DNA from: Acinetobacter sp. P8-3-8
Lineage (GTDB): Bacteria > Pseudomonadota > Gammaproteobacteria > Pseudomonadales > Moraxellaceae
Assembly: GCF_000214135.1 (NCBI RefSeq)
Contig: NZ_AFIE01000028.1
Coordinates: 1 to 45,355, forward strand
DNA length: 45,355 bases
Reading direction: 5' to 3'
Shown here piece after piece: positions 18,484 to 28,746 of the stretch. The notes under the pieces are model-generated. The model ran no database searches, was not told where the DNA came from, and worked only from the letters and a program-made list of their open reading frames with translations. The translations under genes and the position numbers were made by a program. The number at the start of each line of letters is the position of its first letter. The stretch's first letter is position 1.

Positions 18484-19800
18484 TCAACTTTGCGAATAAA
18501 GGTAAACACAGCTATCCTGCTGTAATCGCTCCTTAAGTTGTTGGCGATTTTTAAATGGGTTTCCTATACAAAGCAGATTTTTATTTCGAATAAAAACATA
18601 ACTTTCTTTGCTTTTATTGTTGATTAACATATCCAAATTTTGCTTTGAATTAACGATATTAAACACCTGAATTTTATTATCTAAAAGTCTTGGTTGTAAA
18701 ATATCGTCCACTCGATTAAGACGACCAACCTGATTCAGAATATTACCAATATTATTACTTAAAGCCCATTTTCTTTGTTTCGCCAACTGAATCTAATTGA
18801 TTTTTACACTAAATTCAGGATATGGTAATTTTGAAACTTCAACATAAGGCTGATAGTTTAAATAAGCTTGATTCATCGACTGATTAAAATCAAAGGCAAA
18901 AGGGGTATAAATTTTCCCCCATAATTTAGCCAAGCCTGTAGTCTGATCACTCGCTCGTTTAAAGCGTTCATCTACGTTTTTAAAAACATAATAAGTATTA
19001 CGCATTTCATAAGCAGCTTGTTTCTCAAAACTCAACTGTTCAACATTCAATTGAGGCAATTGAATTTGTTTAGATTGGCGCTGTGTCAGAATATTGAGCA
19101 CATCAATCGCTTGATTCAACTGAGCTATGAGCAAAGCTTTATCCACACTATTTAAATTATGATTTAAACGATCAAGCTTTAGATGTATATATGCCAATAC
19201 ACCATCTGTACTTCCCTGCAAATATAGATCCGCAAGAAATAATATATGCGTATCAAAGTATAATGTGTAAGGTACATTTGCAGTTGGTGTTTGAATCAAT
19301 GCCTGATAATTTTGATAATGAATTTGTTGCTGATAACGATTTAATAAAAATTGTTTTTGCTTAAGTATGGTTTCTATACGTGTCTTATTTTCATCCCAGA
19401 AAGGTGTTTCAATATAATCTGCGGAATTTAAATGACTTTGGATTTCAGCAATCAGCTTTTTATCTTCTTTGCTCCAAAATTTTTTATAATCAATTTGTTG
19501 GGCTGTAATTTCTGAAAAAGTTTGACTATTTTTCTGTGTATCTGGATCGGCTAAATACAACTTCCAGTCTAGATCATAACGTTCTTTTCCCAATACCGAC
19601 GGATTAACATCGGCTAATGCATCAAATCCATTAGCATGAAAAAAAGCAGGTTGTTGTACATTGGGGTCATATGCTGGAACGAGTTTTAAAATATTCACGG
19701 CTGCCTGATTTAGCTTAACCTCTTTTTGTAACCATGCAATATAAGCGCCACTCAGAATGAAGCAAAAGACCAGCATTCCCAAAATAATTTTTCTTAGCAC
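18484..19800 (-). pseudogene. Unknown membrane-anchored protein gene interrupted by an in-frame TAG
   Basis: The minus-strand frame reads 335 codons from a GTG (19800, with AGGGTGA 5 nt upstream) to TAG at 18793-18795. It then continues in the same frame for 102 more codons to TGA at 18484. The second part begins IQLAKQRKWALSNNIG and has no credible start codon or ribosome-binding site of its own. The two parts therefore read as one 438-residue protein with a nonsense change, perhaps CAG to TAG. The N-terminus is a single hydrophobic anchor (IILGMLVFCFILSGAYIAWL), followed by a probable periplasmic, Gln/Leu-rich helical domain. No family was recognised. The alternative is that the first 335 codons are a complete protein and the rest is coincidental. 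Confidence 0.6.
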
Positions 19801-19883
19801 ATTGTCACCCTGATAATTTTATATTTTTCAATTTTGTATAAAGTGCCAAATATAGCACAATTTCAAAAATCCCTTTTATCACT

Positions 19884-20987
19884 CTAGCTGATCAAACGAT
19901 TCCGAATCTTCTCATTCAACGGCGTTGAATAATACTTCTCAATCACCCAACTCAGAATAAAAACACCAATAAAATAAATGGGTAATAACATCAATTTTTC
20001 GATAGGCAAGGTTTCTTTAGGTAAATAAAACACCTTAAACAAACCCAAAATGATCAGATGAAATAAGTACATTTCATAACTACGCTGACCAATCCATAGC
20101 ATACCTTTTGAAAAAATAGATGCTGATTCAGTTTGTGGATTCTGTGCAAAGCAAAAAATGAGACTTGCTGATAACACCGCAAAAACACTGATTCCCCAAG
20201 TGCTTACTTCTTTAATTGGAGCATATAAATACAGTGCAATCATCGATATAGAAACTACGGGAATAGTTAATTTAGGAATCTGTATATTTCTATGCATATT
20301 CTGGGCAATTAAAGCCGTTAAGCAACCTATCGCAATTCCATCAAAACTTGAAAAATAATGGTACAGATAAGCGCCGCTTTCCTCTGCAAAATGTAAGCTA
20401 CGAAAATACGGCGCATAAACGATGACAGCGAGTAGAAAAACAATAAAGCCTCTATCACGTCCCAATGCAATACATAGAATCGGAAAAGCCAAATAGAATA
20501 CTTCTTCAACTGAGAGTGACCATAAAACACCGAGTGCGTAATTGACCCAACCATTTTCAATAATCAGAATATTCATCCAAAAACTAAAAGCAGCAAAAAC
20601 CGTTAAACCATACGATACTTCAATTCCATTCGGTGCTTGATTCATAAATGGTTTTAAGCCCATTACACCTAAAATTGTGACAATGGCGACAAGTAATACC
20701 AAGCACGGCATAATTCGAGCAATACGGCGAATATAAAAGTCTTTGAGATTAATTTGAGCTAAAGAATGATTTCGTTGCAAGGTATGTTGAGTGATTAAAA
20801 AACCTGAAATAACAAAAAACATCGTCACGCCATAATTACCATTACGCGCAACTAAAGTGCTTAGACTTTCACCAAAGATTGGCATACCTAACAAGGTATC
20901 ATGCAATTTATAAGGAATATTAAAATGATGGATCAAAACCAAAAGGATCGAAATTCCACGCAGTACATCAATTTTATAATTTCTCAT
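19884..20987 (-). CDS. Acyltransferase 3 family membrane protein (OafA/YrhL type)
   Basis: A 367-residue integral membrane protein with about ten hydrophobic helices. It shows the acyltransferase-3 hallmarks: an early LRGISILLVLIHHF with paired histidines, FFVISGFLIT, RRIARIMP with the conserved arginines, and LWSLSVEEVFYLAFP. Members transfer acetyl or other acyl groups to sugars of LPS, capsule or other surface polymers. The substrate cannot be told from sequence, and no polysaccharide genes are adjacent. It lies 83 bp upstream of the interrupted gene on the same strand and might be cotranscribed with it. Confidence 0.87.
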   Translation of the reverse strand: MRNYKIDVLRGISILLVLIHHFNIPYKLHDTLLGMPIFGESLSTLVARNGNYGVTMFFVISGFLITQHTLQRNHSLAQINLKDFYIRRIARIMPCLVLLVAIVTILGVMGLKPFMNQAPNGIEVSYGLTVFAAFSFWMNILIIENGWVNYALGVLWSLSVEEVFYLAFPILCIALGRDRGFIVFLLAVIVYAPYFRSLHFAEESGAYLYHYFSSFDGIAIGCLTALIAQNMHRNIQIPKLTIPVVSISMIALYLYAPIKEVSTWGISVFAVLSASLIFCFAQNPQTESASIFSKGMLWIGQRSYEMYLFHLIILGLFKVFYLPKETLPIEKLMLLPIYFIGVFILSWVIEKYYSTPLNEKIRNRLIS

Positions 20988-21087
20988 AACATGCTTATAA
21001 ATTTTTAATGCTGTTATTAGAATAGATTTTTATATTTATTTCACTATGAATTCAGTCTTTTAATTTGATCAAAATGTAAAATTATAT

Positions 21088-21117
21088 TCAGGAGATGAGC
21101 CAAAGTTCATCTCCTGA
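21088..21117 (-). terminator. Terminator after cycA
   Basis: A perfect 11-bp stem (TCAGGAGATGA / TCATCTCCTGA) with an 8-nt loop lies 20 bp beyond the cycA stop. On the minus strand it is followed by ATATAATTTTA, a modest U-tract. Confidence 0.75.
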
Positions 21118-21136
21118 TATTCAACGATTACAATTA

Positions 21137-22567
21137 TTACAGCTTTTGATTACGCTTTTTCATACGAGGTTTATATAAAACTTGATAAGTCACTGCCAAA
21201 ATAATTAACCATAAAGGACTAATCATTAATGCTTTTAAGGTATCAGGCTCTAAACTCAAAATCACCAGTGTAAATGCTAAAAACACCAACACCACATAAG
21301 ACATCCAAACACCACCCGGCATTTTAAATGTTGATTTATCATGTAGTTGAGGTGTTAATTTTCTATAGCGAATATAGCAAACCATGATAATGCTCCAAAT
21401 GCTAATGAATAAAATCACGCATAAAGAACTTGCCAAGGTAAATGCTTCAACTGTATTTGGCACAAAGTACTGTAATGCTGCACCTGCCATAATAAAGCCA
21501 CATGAAAATAACAAACCTTTCGCTGGAACGGCACGTTTAGAAAGTTCAGCTAATTTCTCAGGCGCCTGCCCTTCTTTTGCCAAACCAAATAACATACGGC
21601 TGGTTGAGAACACACCACTGTTCATTGACGACATTACCGAAGATAACACCACCAAATTCATAATAACGGCAGCACCACCAATTCCTGCATGTAAGAATAG
21701 CGAAACGAATGGGCTTTGATCTGCTGGAATTTCTGTCCACGGTGTAACCGACATCACAATAAACAATGCCAATACATAGAACAAAATGATACGTGTTGGA
21801 ATCGCATTCACCGCTTTCGGTAAATTCTTTTCAGGATCTTTGGTTTCAGCAGCCATCGTACCAATCAGCTCTACCCCAACAAAGGCGAATAAAGCAATTT
21901 GGAAGCCCGCTAAGAACCCACTGACACCTTTAGGGAACATTCCGCCATGCGACCAAACATTACTAAAGCTTGCAACCGAACCACTTGGTGCTTGGAAATG
22001 GCTAAAGACCATATAGCCACCAATTAAAATCAGTCCAATAATGGCGAGGATTTTAATTAAAGCAAACCAAAACTCAATTTCACCAAACAATTTAACGGTT
22101 AATAAGTTGATACCTAAAACCAATAATACACAGGCGGCACTGATCAGTGCTTGCCCCATGGGCGTAAAGGCCATTCCATCGGGAAGCCAAAAATTGAGAT
22201 AGTTGATAATGGCGGCTAAATCAGCAATACCGACCAGAATCCACCCGAGCCAATATGACCAACCAATATAATACCCTGCACCTGGACCAATCAGGTCATG
22301 TGCCATATCGATAAAAGATTTGTAGTGGAGATTTGAAAGTAAAATTTCACCCAATGCACGCATCAGGAAAAAGAACATCGCACCGATAATCATATAAATG
22401 ATTAAAATTGAAGGACCTGCGAGGGAGATTGTTTTCCCAGATCCCATGAATAAACCTGTACCAATCGCACCACCAATTGCAATTAACTGCAAATGACGAT
22501 TCGATAATTTTCGTTGTAGCTCATGTGGCGACGATTGTGCGTCATCTGAATGGCTTGAAGTTGTCAT
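21137..22567 (-). CDS. cycA: D-serine/D-alanine/glycine:H+ symporter
   Basis: A 476-residue amino acid-polyamine-organocation permease with 12 predicted transmembrane helices. The N-terminal LQLIAIGGAIGTGLFMGSG is the substrate and cation-binding unwound helix 1 typical of this family, and ETKDPEKNLPKA is the standard loop after helix 6. Family resemblance and its place in a D-amino-acid catabolic cluster (ridA, dadX, dadA) support CycA specificity for D-alanine, D-serine and glycine uptake. A possible partial terminator precedes it (22655-22685), so its level may differ from dadA. Confidence 0.87.
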   Translation of the reverse strand: MTTSSHSDDAQSSPHELQRKLSNRHLQLIAIGGAIGTGLFMGSGKTISLAGPSILIIYMIIGAMFFFLMRALGEILLSNLHYKSFIDMAHDLIGPGAGYYIGWSYWLGWILVGIADLAAIINYLNFWLPDGMAFTPMGQALISAACVLLVLGINLLTVKLFGEIEFWFALIKILAIIGLILIGGYMVFSHFQAPSGSVASFSNVWSHGGMFPKGVSGFLAGFQIALFAFVGVELIGTMAAETKDPEKNLPKAVNAIPTRIILFYVLALFIVMSVTPWTEIPADQSPFVSLFLHAGIGGAAVIMNLVVLSSVMSSMNSGVFSTSRMLFGLAKEGQAPEKLAELSKRAVPAKGLLFSCGFIMAGAALQYFVPNTVEAFTLASSLCVILFISIWSIIMVCYIRYRKLTPQLHDKSTFKMPGGVWMSYVVLVFLAFTLVILSLEPDTLKALMISPLWLIILAVTYQVLYKPRMKKRNQKL

Positions 22568-22654
22568 AAAAATATCCTTTTTGACATTTTCTTGGAGGTC
22601 AAACTCGCTTTTGGCGTCAGAACATCCTCGTTCTATCGTTTTTCCTATTACAAA

Positions 22655-22685
22655 ACTGAACCATATTGCTTAAACATGGTTCAGT
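22655..22685 (-). terminator. Partial terminator or attenuator between ridA and cycA
   Basis: A 10-bp perfect stem (ACTGAACCAT / ATGGTTCAGT) with an 11-nt loop is followed on the minus strand by TTTTG. It lies just after ridA and inside the presumed operon, so it may lower cycA transcription or mark a separate cycA promoter beyond it. Confidence 0.55.
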
Positions 22686-22718
22686 CTTCATTCACAACAG
22701 TTGTTGTTATTACTTTAG

Positions 22719-23090
22719 TTATTTCTGTGCAGCCGTGACTGCAATTTCAATCAACCAATTTGGATTCACCAAATCTGCTTGGATTGTTGCACGTGAAGGT
22801 GCTACACAACCTTTTAACCAATCAACCCAAACAGCATTAAAGGTTTGAAAGTCTGAAAGATTTTTAATATAAACATGAGCGGACAATAAGCGTGATTTAT
22901 CGGTATCAGCTGATGCCAATAATTGATCAATCGTCGCTAATATGTCTTGCGTTTGCGCTGTGATATCAGCATCGGTATTTTTAGGTACTTGACCTGATAA
23001 ATACACGACTTTATTGAATATTGTCACAGCACTCATCACTTCTGTGCTGTTGATTTTTTGTATATCAGTATGTTGTAAATCATTTGACAT
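22719..23090 (-). CDS. RidA-family imine/enamine deaminase
   Basis: A 123-residue Rid/YjgF/YER057c/UK114 protein. RidA enzymes hydrolyse reactive 2-aminoacrylate and related imines to keto acids plus ammonia. The catalytic-type arginine (Arg100 in APSRATIQADL) and downstream acidic residue (Glu115 in IEIAV) are present. It is encoded 29 bp after dadX and downstream of dadA, whose FAD-dependent oxidation produces imino acids. It is therefore probably the dedicated deaminase that releases pyruvate and ammonia. The protein forms trimers in characterised relatives. Which imine it prefers cannot be read from the sequence. Confidence 0.88.
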   Translation of the reverse strand: MSNDLQHTDIQKINSTEVMSAVTIFNKVVYLSGQVPKNTDADITAQTQDILATIDQLLASADTDKSRLLSAHVYIKNLSDFQTFNAVWVDWLKGCVAPSRATIQADLVNPNWLIEIAVTAAQK

Positions 23091-23119
23091 GAAGATTTCC
23101 TTGTCCGTTGATAACTATT

Positions 23120-24247
23120 TTAATTGAATAATAAATCAGTTGATTCATTTGCTTGAGTGATAAATTGAACACGTGCTGTAACACCACACATCAACTCATA
23201 ACCGACTGTTCCTGAGCTTGCCGCAACTTCATCAATTGGAAGTACAGCACCTTTGGACGATGTGCCCCAAAGCACCACTTCACTTCCAACGTCTGCTTCA
23301 GCAATATGGGTTAAATCTACAGCCAACATATCCATACTGACACGTCCAATCGTGCGAGTACGAACATCATTGACCAAAACTGGTGCATCCATAGAAATCC
23401 GTTGATAACCATCTGCATAACCACAAGCGACGATGCCGATTTTCATTGGATGTGTTGCAATAAACTTAGATCCATAGCCTACAGTTTCATTGGCTTGTAA
23501 ATCTTGAACAGCAATAATCTCACTGCGTAAACTCATGCTTGGTTTGAGATCCCAGTCATAGATTGAGTGTGTTGGATAATCAGGAGAGCTACCATAGAGC
23601 ATGATGCCACTGCGAATATAATCGGAATGTAACACTTTGGAATATCTTAAAATCGCAGCACTATTACACAGCGATCTTTCGCCAGCTAAATCTTTAATGG
23701 TTTCTTCAAAAAGCGTACATTGATATTCAATGCCAGACTGACCAAAACGGTCGCCATCTGCATCTGAAAAATGCATCATATGCGTCACAGATTTAATCGA
23801 TTTAGACTGTTTTAATGTGTGCCATACTGTTGGATAAACCTGGGGTTTAAATCCTAAACGATTCATGCCAGTATTCATTTTCAAAAATACATCAAATTGT
23901 GCAGTGCCTTGATAATGTTCAAGCCATTGCAATTGATGCTCATTGTGAATACTAAAACTCAACTGATAACGTTCACAATCCACTAAATCTTCGGCTGAAA
24001 AGATACCTTCTAACAACAAAATAGGGCCAGTCCAACCTAAGTCACGGATACGTTTTGCTTCTGCAATATCTAATAATGCAAACCCATCAGCAGACTTAAA
24101 TGCATCATAAACTCGCTCAAGACCATGCCCATAAGCATTGGCTTTTACTACAGCAAAAACTTTGCTATCCGGCATGAATTGTCGAGCAACATTTAAATTA
24201 TGCTGCAATGCATCCTGATGAATAATTGCAGTAATGGGTCTAGGCAT
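23120..24247 (-). CDS. dadX: Alanine racemase, catabolic type
   Basis: A 375-residue fold-type III PLP enzyme interconverting L- and D-alanine. The PLP lysine is Lys35 in VVKANAYGHGL. The opposite catalytic tyrosine is Tyr258 in VGYGSKF, and CGYADGYQRI and GRVSMDM are standard family motifs. Its position between dadA and ridA argues for the catabolic DadX role of feeding D-alanine to DadA, although it could also supply cell-wall D-alanine if no second racemase exists. The gene starts 81 bp after the dadA stop. Confidence 0.93.
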   Translation of the reverse strand: MPRPITAIIHQDALQHNLNVARQFMPDSKVFAVVKANAYGHGLERVYDAFKSADGFALLDIAEAKRIRDLGWTGPILLLEGIFSAEDLVDCERYQLSFSIHNEHQLQWLEHYQGTAQFDVFLKMNTGMNRLGFKPQVYPTVWHTLKQSKSIKSVTHMMHFSDADGDRFGQSGIEYQCTLFEETIKDLAGERSLCNSAAILRYSKVLHSDYIRSGIMLYGSSPDYPTHSIYDWDLKPSMSLRSEIIAVQDLQANETVGYGSKFIATHPMKIGIVACGYADGYQRISMDAPVLVNDVRTRTIGRVSMDMLAVDLTHIAEADVGSEVVLWGTSSKGAVLPIDEVAASSGTVGYELMCGVTARVQFITQANESTDLLFN

Positions 24248-24328
24248 TGCATTCGTCCTTGAATCTTAAACGTCTATCTTGTTGGATAACTTTGAATGAA
24301 TTAATCGGTACTTCACAGCTTATTGAGT

Positions 24329-25588
24329 TTATGCAGCATGCGGATAGCGCTGAATAGATAAGCCTTCTGTACTAATATCCGTTTCATGATTAAGGACTAA
24401 ATCACTAATCAATTTTCCTGAACCGCATGCCATAGTCCAACCTAATGTGCCGTGTCCAGTATTGAGGAATAAATTCTTAAAGCGTGTTGCGCCGATGATT
24501 GGCGTACTGTCTGGTGTCATTGGTCGTAAACCTGTCCAGAAAGATGCTTGCGCCAAATCACCACCTGGGAATAAATCTTGAGTGACCATTTCCAAAGTAC
24601 CACGACGATCAGTATTTAAACCGTGGTTAAATCCACTGAGTTCAGCCATACCACCTACACGAATACGTTGATCAAAACGTGTAATCGCAATTTTGTAAGT
24701 TTCATCAAGCACGGTAGATTGTGGTGCATAAGCTGCCTCAACAATTGGAATGGTGAGTGAATAACCTTTCACTGGATAAACCGGTAAATTCAATTCAAGT
24801 GGTTTTAAGAAATCACGTGAATAACTACCAAAAGCCAGTACATAGCGATCAGCTGTTAAAACTTCACCATTCACCAATACGCCTTTGATTTCATCGCCTT
24901 CAGTAATCAACTTTTCAACATTTTGATTGAATTTGAACTCGACACCTAAACCTTTCGCTAAATTTGCCAAAGCATTGGTAAATAAATAGCAGTCGCCTGT
25001 TTCATCATTTGGAAGATGTAAACCACCAACCAATTTATCTTTGGCATGCTCTAAAGCAGGTTCAACTTTGGCTAAATCATCTTTGAGTAATAATTCATGC
25101 GGTACGCCACATTCTTTGAGTACAGCAATATCTCTCTGCACCATCTCAAGTTGCGCTTCATTACGGAAAACTTGTAATGTTCCTTTTGAACGGTTTTCGT
25201 AACTAATACCGGTATCTTTTCTTAGCTCACGTAAACAATCACGGCTATATTCAGCCACACGAGTCATACGTTCTTTATTAATTGCATAACTTTCTGAGTT
25301 ACAGTTTTTCAGCATTTGTGCCATCCACTGTAACTGCCACATGCTACCATCAATATTAATGGCAAGCGGTGCATGATGTTGAAACATCCACTTCACAGCT
25401 TTGAATGGAATACCTGGAGCAGCCCACGGTGTCGAATATCCAGGAGAAATCTGACCTGCATTACCAAAACTGGTTTCTTCTGCTGGTCCTGCTTGACGAT
25501 CTAAAACTGTAACTTGTGCTCCCTGCTGCGCGAGGTAATATGCACTTGCTACACCAATTACACCACTACCTAATACGATTACACGCAT
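24329..25588 (-). CDS. dadA: D-amino acid dehydrogenase small subunit
   Basis: A 419-residue FAD-dependent dehydrogenase that oxidises D-alanine and other D-amino acids at the inner-membrane face, passing electrons to the respiratory chain. The N-terminal Rossmann motif is GSGVIG (7-12) within [37 protein letters not shown] and the C-terminal [16 protein letters not shown] match DadA. AAGGA lies a few bases before the ATG. It is the first gene of the cluster, reading away from the divergent Lrp-type regulator. The intervening 138 bp hold two Lrp-like boxes. Confidence 0.95.
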   Translation of the reverse strand: MRVIVLGSGVIGVASAYYLAQQGAQVTVLDRQAGPAEETSFGNAGQISPGYSTPWAAPGIPFKAVKWMFQHHAPLAINIDGSMWQLQWMAQMLKNCNSESYAINKERMTRVAEYSRDCLRELRKDTGISYENRSKGTLQVFRNEAQLEMVQRDIAVLKECGVPHELLLKDDLAKVEPALEHAKDKLVGGLHLPNDETGDCYLFTNALANLAKGLGVEFKFNQNVEKLITEGDEIKGVLVNGEVLTADRYVLAFGSYSRDFLKPLELNLPVYPVKGYSLTIPIVEAAYAPQSTVLDETYKIAITRFDQRIRVGGMAELSGFNHGLNTDRRGTLEMVTQDLFPGGDLAQASFWTGLRPMTPDSTPIIGATRFKNLFLNTGHGTLGWTMACGSGKLISDLVLNHETDISTEGLSIQRYPHAA

Positions 25589-25610
25589 TTCTCATCCTTT
25601 ACGCATTTAC

Positions 25611-25657
25611 TAGTTTATTTCACTAGTATATTTTTGGTTCAATAGTTTATTTCACTG
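25611..25657. promoter_or_regulatory. Two Lrp-like operator boxes between dadA and lrp/dadR
   Basis: The 14-mer TAGTTTATTTCACT occurs twice, at 25611-25624 and 25643-25656, start to start 32 bp (about three helical turns). With the next base each copy fits 13 of 15 positions of the E. coli Lrp consensus YAGHAWATTWTDCTR. The first copy is also framed by ACTAGT hexamers (25610-25615 and 25622-25627). Position and phasing suggest same-face binding by the adjacent Lrp-family protein. Binding itself is inference. Confidence 0.6.
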
Positions 25658-25667
25658 TTTTTGAGGT

Positions 25668-25673
25668 TATAAT
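25668..25673 (+). promoter_or_regulatory. Candidate -10 element of lrp/dadR
   Basis: A perfect TATAAT lies 54 bp before the ATG. No good -35 is present at 16-18 bp. The Lrp-like box ends 11 bp upstream, so a bound regulator would overlap the polymerase site, consistent with autoregulation. Confidence 0.4.
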
Positions 25674-25726
25674 TTAGGTGTTTTAATTTTTTGTCGTGAA
25701 AAAAGATTAAAAAGAGGAAATTATTG

Positions 25727-26191
25727 ATGCATAAATTAGACCGTATCGATCGGATGATTTTAGATATTCTACAAAATGAAGGTCGAATCGCCATCAGTGA
25801 GCTTGCCTCACGGGTCAGCTTATCGACAACACCTTGTTCTGAACGTGTGAAACGATTGGAACGTGATGGTGTGATCATGGGCTATCACGCTCGCCTAAAC
25901 CCCAAGCATCTTGATCGAAATTTACTGGTCTTCCTTGAAATCAGTCTTTCTGCAAAATCAGGTGATGTCTTTGAACAAGTTGCCAAGGATTTAATGGAAA
26001 TTTCAGAAGTACAAGAGTGCCATTTGATTTCAGGGGATTTCGATTATTTAGTCAAAGCACGCTTAAAAGAAATGAGTGCTTACCGCCGACTGTTAGGTGA
26101 TTTGCTGAAAAAATTACCCTCCTCTGCTTCATCACATAGCTATATTGTCATGGAAGAAATCAAAGAATCATTGTATTTAGATGTTCATTAA
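25727..26191 (+). CDS. dadR: Lrp/AsnC-family regulator of the dad cluster
   Basis: A 154-residue feast/famine regulator. The N-terminal winged helix-turn-helix spans about residues 4-60 (IDRMILDILQNEGRIAISELASRVSLSTTPCSERVKRLERDG), and the C-terminal RAM ligand-binding domain spans 65-150, with the typical ECHLISGDFDYLVKAR. In Pseudomonas and E. coli, Lrp-type proteins control dadAX in response to alanine. Divergence from dadA and the boxes between them support the same job here. GAGG precedes the ATG; an adjacent TTG one codon upstream is also possible. It could be a global Lrp, but context favours DadR. Confidence 0.88.
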   Translation: MHKLDRIDRMILDILQNEGRIAISELASRVSLSTTPCSERVKRLERDGVIMGYHARLNPKHLDRNLLVFLEISLSAKSGDVFEQVAKDLMEISEVQECHLISGDFDYLVKARLKEMSAYRRLLGDLLKKLPSSASSHSYIVMEEIKESLYLDVH

Positions 26192-26270
26192 GACTTGATA
26201 TTGACATCACCCCAGTCTCATATTTGAATAGCAGAAAATTAACAAACTAAACGTTGGAAGTTCAAAATAA

Positions 26271-27014
26271 ATGTTCAATAAACTGATGTCTGGTCTAGGT
26301 ATGCAAGGCGTTCAAGTGAATACCTGTATTTACACAGCAACGCCTCAAGCGGGACAAGTGATCAATGGAGAATTGATTTTTAAAGGCGCTTCATCCAATA
26401 AAAATATCAATGGTATCTATTTAAAATTAATGACAACGGCAGAAGTTGAATCTGACGATTCTGAATACAATACAGCTTTAACCATCGCACAATGGCATAT
26501 TAGTGGCGCTTTTGAATTACAAGCAAACCAATCGCACAACCTGCCCTTTTCAATCCAATTGCCTTTTGAAACACCCATTACCCAAGTACCTTGTCGTTTA
26601 AATAAAACTCGCGTGTGGCTACATACCCATTTGGATGTGGATTGGGGACTTGATGCGACAGACAAAGACTATTTACAGATTTTACCTACACCGACTATGC
26701 AAGCCTTTATTCAAGCCATGCAACAATGTGGCTTTAATTTAGCAACAGTGGATGTGGAAAAAGGACAACTGCGTGGACATGGTTTTCACTCAACCATTGG
26801 TTGTTACCAAGAGTTAGAGTTTAAGCCCACTACATTTTTCAATGGAATCAATGAAATTGAAGTTTCATTTGTTGCAGAACAGCACCAAACGCATGTGCTA
26901 CTCGAAGTTGATCGTAAATTTAGAGGTGATGGTTTTAAAAGTTTAACCATTCCCCATCAACATGCCAATCCAGCACTTTTAGTCAATGAAATTAGAAGAA
27001 TGCTCGGCATCTAA
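26271..27014 (+). CDS. Spo0M-like arrestin-fold protein
   Basis: A 247-residue protein of the SpoOM family, named after the B. subtilis sporulation-control protein but widespread in non-sporulating bacteria. It starts MFNKLMSGLGMQGVQVNTCI, with a beta-rich arrestin-like body containing NGIYLKLMT, LPFSIQLPFETP and VWLHTHLDVDWGLD, and a C-terminal DRKFRGDG and helix. There is no signal peptide. Its role in gram-negative bacteria is unknown. It stands alone between lrp and a strong terminator-like inverted repeat. Confidence 0.8.
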   Translation: MFNKLMSGLGMQGVQVNTCIYTATPQAGQVINGELIFKGASSNKNINGIYLKLMTTAEVESDDSEYNTALTIAQWHISGAFELQANQSHNLPFSIQLPFETPITQVPCRLNKTRVWLHTHLDVDWGLDATDKDYLQILPTPTMQAFIQAMQQCGFNLATVDVEKGQLRGHGFHSTIGCYQELEFKPTTFFNGINEIEVSFVAEQHQTHVLLEVDRKFRGDGFKSLTIPHQHANPALLVNEIRRMLGI

Positions 27015-27015
27015 A

Positions 27016-27062
27016 ATTAAACGCCACTTTTGTACTTAAATGTACTTAAAGTGGCGTTTAAT
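27016..27062. terminator. Bidirectional terminator between convergent genes
   Basis: A perfect 15-bp stem (ATTAAACGCCACTTT / AAAGTGGCGTTTAAT) encloses a 17-nt loop. The loop region contains TGTACTTAAA twice in tandem (27031-27050). It lies between the convergent Spo0M-like gene and the HAD phosphatase. The U-tract is short on both sides. Confidence 0.7.
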
Positions 27063-27083
27063 TCAGTGATGTGAATAGAACTT

Positions 27084-27728
27084 TTAAATCATATTCAATA
27101 GGTCTGAAAATTTCTGAATTCTTGCTTTCGGTTGAGCTTGGTCTAATTCTTGTTTTGAACCATAACCATATTCAACTGCAATGGTTTCGATGCCATTGTG
27201 ACGTGCACCAAAAATATCATGCTCACGGTCTCCGACCATTAAACACTCCTCAGGATTTAACTGCTCTTTTTTAAGAATATAAGCAATCAAATCACCCTTA
27301 TTAGTACGTTCGCCATTCAACTCGCTACCATACGGGTATTCAAAATACTGTAATAAATCAAAGTGATCTAAAATTTGACGTGCATAAACTTCAGGTTTTG
27401 CCGTTGCCAAAAATAAACGATATCCTTTATTTTTTAGCGCAGCCAAAGTTTCAGCAACATCTTCAAAAACATGATTTTCAAATAAGCCTGTAACTGCAAA
27501 ACGCTCACGATAGCCCAGTAAAGCTTGGTCTGCTAACACATCATTGGCATCTACATTAAGAATTTTAGCCAGTGAAGCTTTTAGCGGTGGGCCAATAATC
27601 CAATCAATATTTTCAGACTCTGGAATAGGATGTCCTACTTTGGCCAAACCATAACGTGCAGAAGTGGTAATACCGACTTTAGGGTCAGTTAATGTTCCAT
27701 CCAGATCAATCAAAATATTTTTAATCAC
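27084..27728 (-). CDS. HAD-superfamily phosphatase (phosphoglycolate phosphatase-like)
   Basis: A 214-residue HAD hydrolase, subclass IA. Motif I is DLDGTLTD with the nucleophile Asp; motif II is the ATAK segment; motif III/IV is GDREHD with the acidic magnesium ligands. An alpha-helical cap lies at about residues 15-80. The fold and length fit Gph-like phosphatases, but the substrate could be phosphoglycolate, pyrophosphate or another small phosphate ester. The GTG at 27728 was chosen because AAGGTGA lies 5 nt upstream. A GTG five codons earlier has no ribosome-binding site. It is divergent from thiD. Confidence 0.82.
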   Translation of the reverse strand: MIKNILIDLDGTLTDPKVGITTSARYGLAKVGHPIPESENIDWIIGPPLKASLAKILNVDANDVLADQALLGYRERFAVTGLFENHVFEDVAETLAALKNKGYRLFLATAKPEVYARQILDHFDLLQYFEYPYGSELNGERTNKGDLIAYILKKEQLNPEECLMVGDREHDIFGARHNGIETIAVEYGYGSKQELDQAQPKARIQKFSDLLNMI

Positions 27729-27769
27729 AACTTCACCTTTCACTCAAGTCGATCTCAGCCTTTCGATAA

Positions 27770-28606
<837 letters not shown>

Positions 28607-28620
28607 TTATTTGCAATAGT

Positions 28621-28654
28621 GTTTCAAGTTTCATCATTTGTTGAAGCTTGAAAC
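28621..28654 (+). terminator. Hairpin downstream of thiD
   Basis: GTTTCAAGTTTCA can pair with TGAAGCTTGAAAC (13 positions including one G-T) around an 8-nt loop, 15 bp after the stop. No T-run follows, so it may be a weak or factor-assisted terminator or a 3'-end stabiliser. Confidence 0.4.
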
Positions 28655-28746
28655 TCGATAATCATAAAAATTAAAACTGAATAATAAACAATGCCTTAAA
28701 TACCATTTTAAATCATTTTTTAATTTACTTAATCGTTTTTCTTTTA

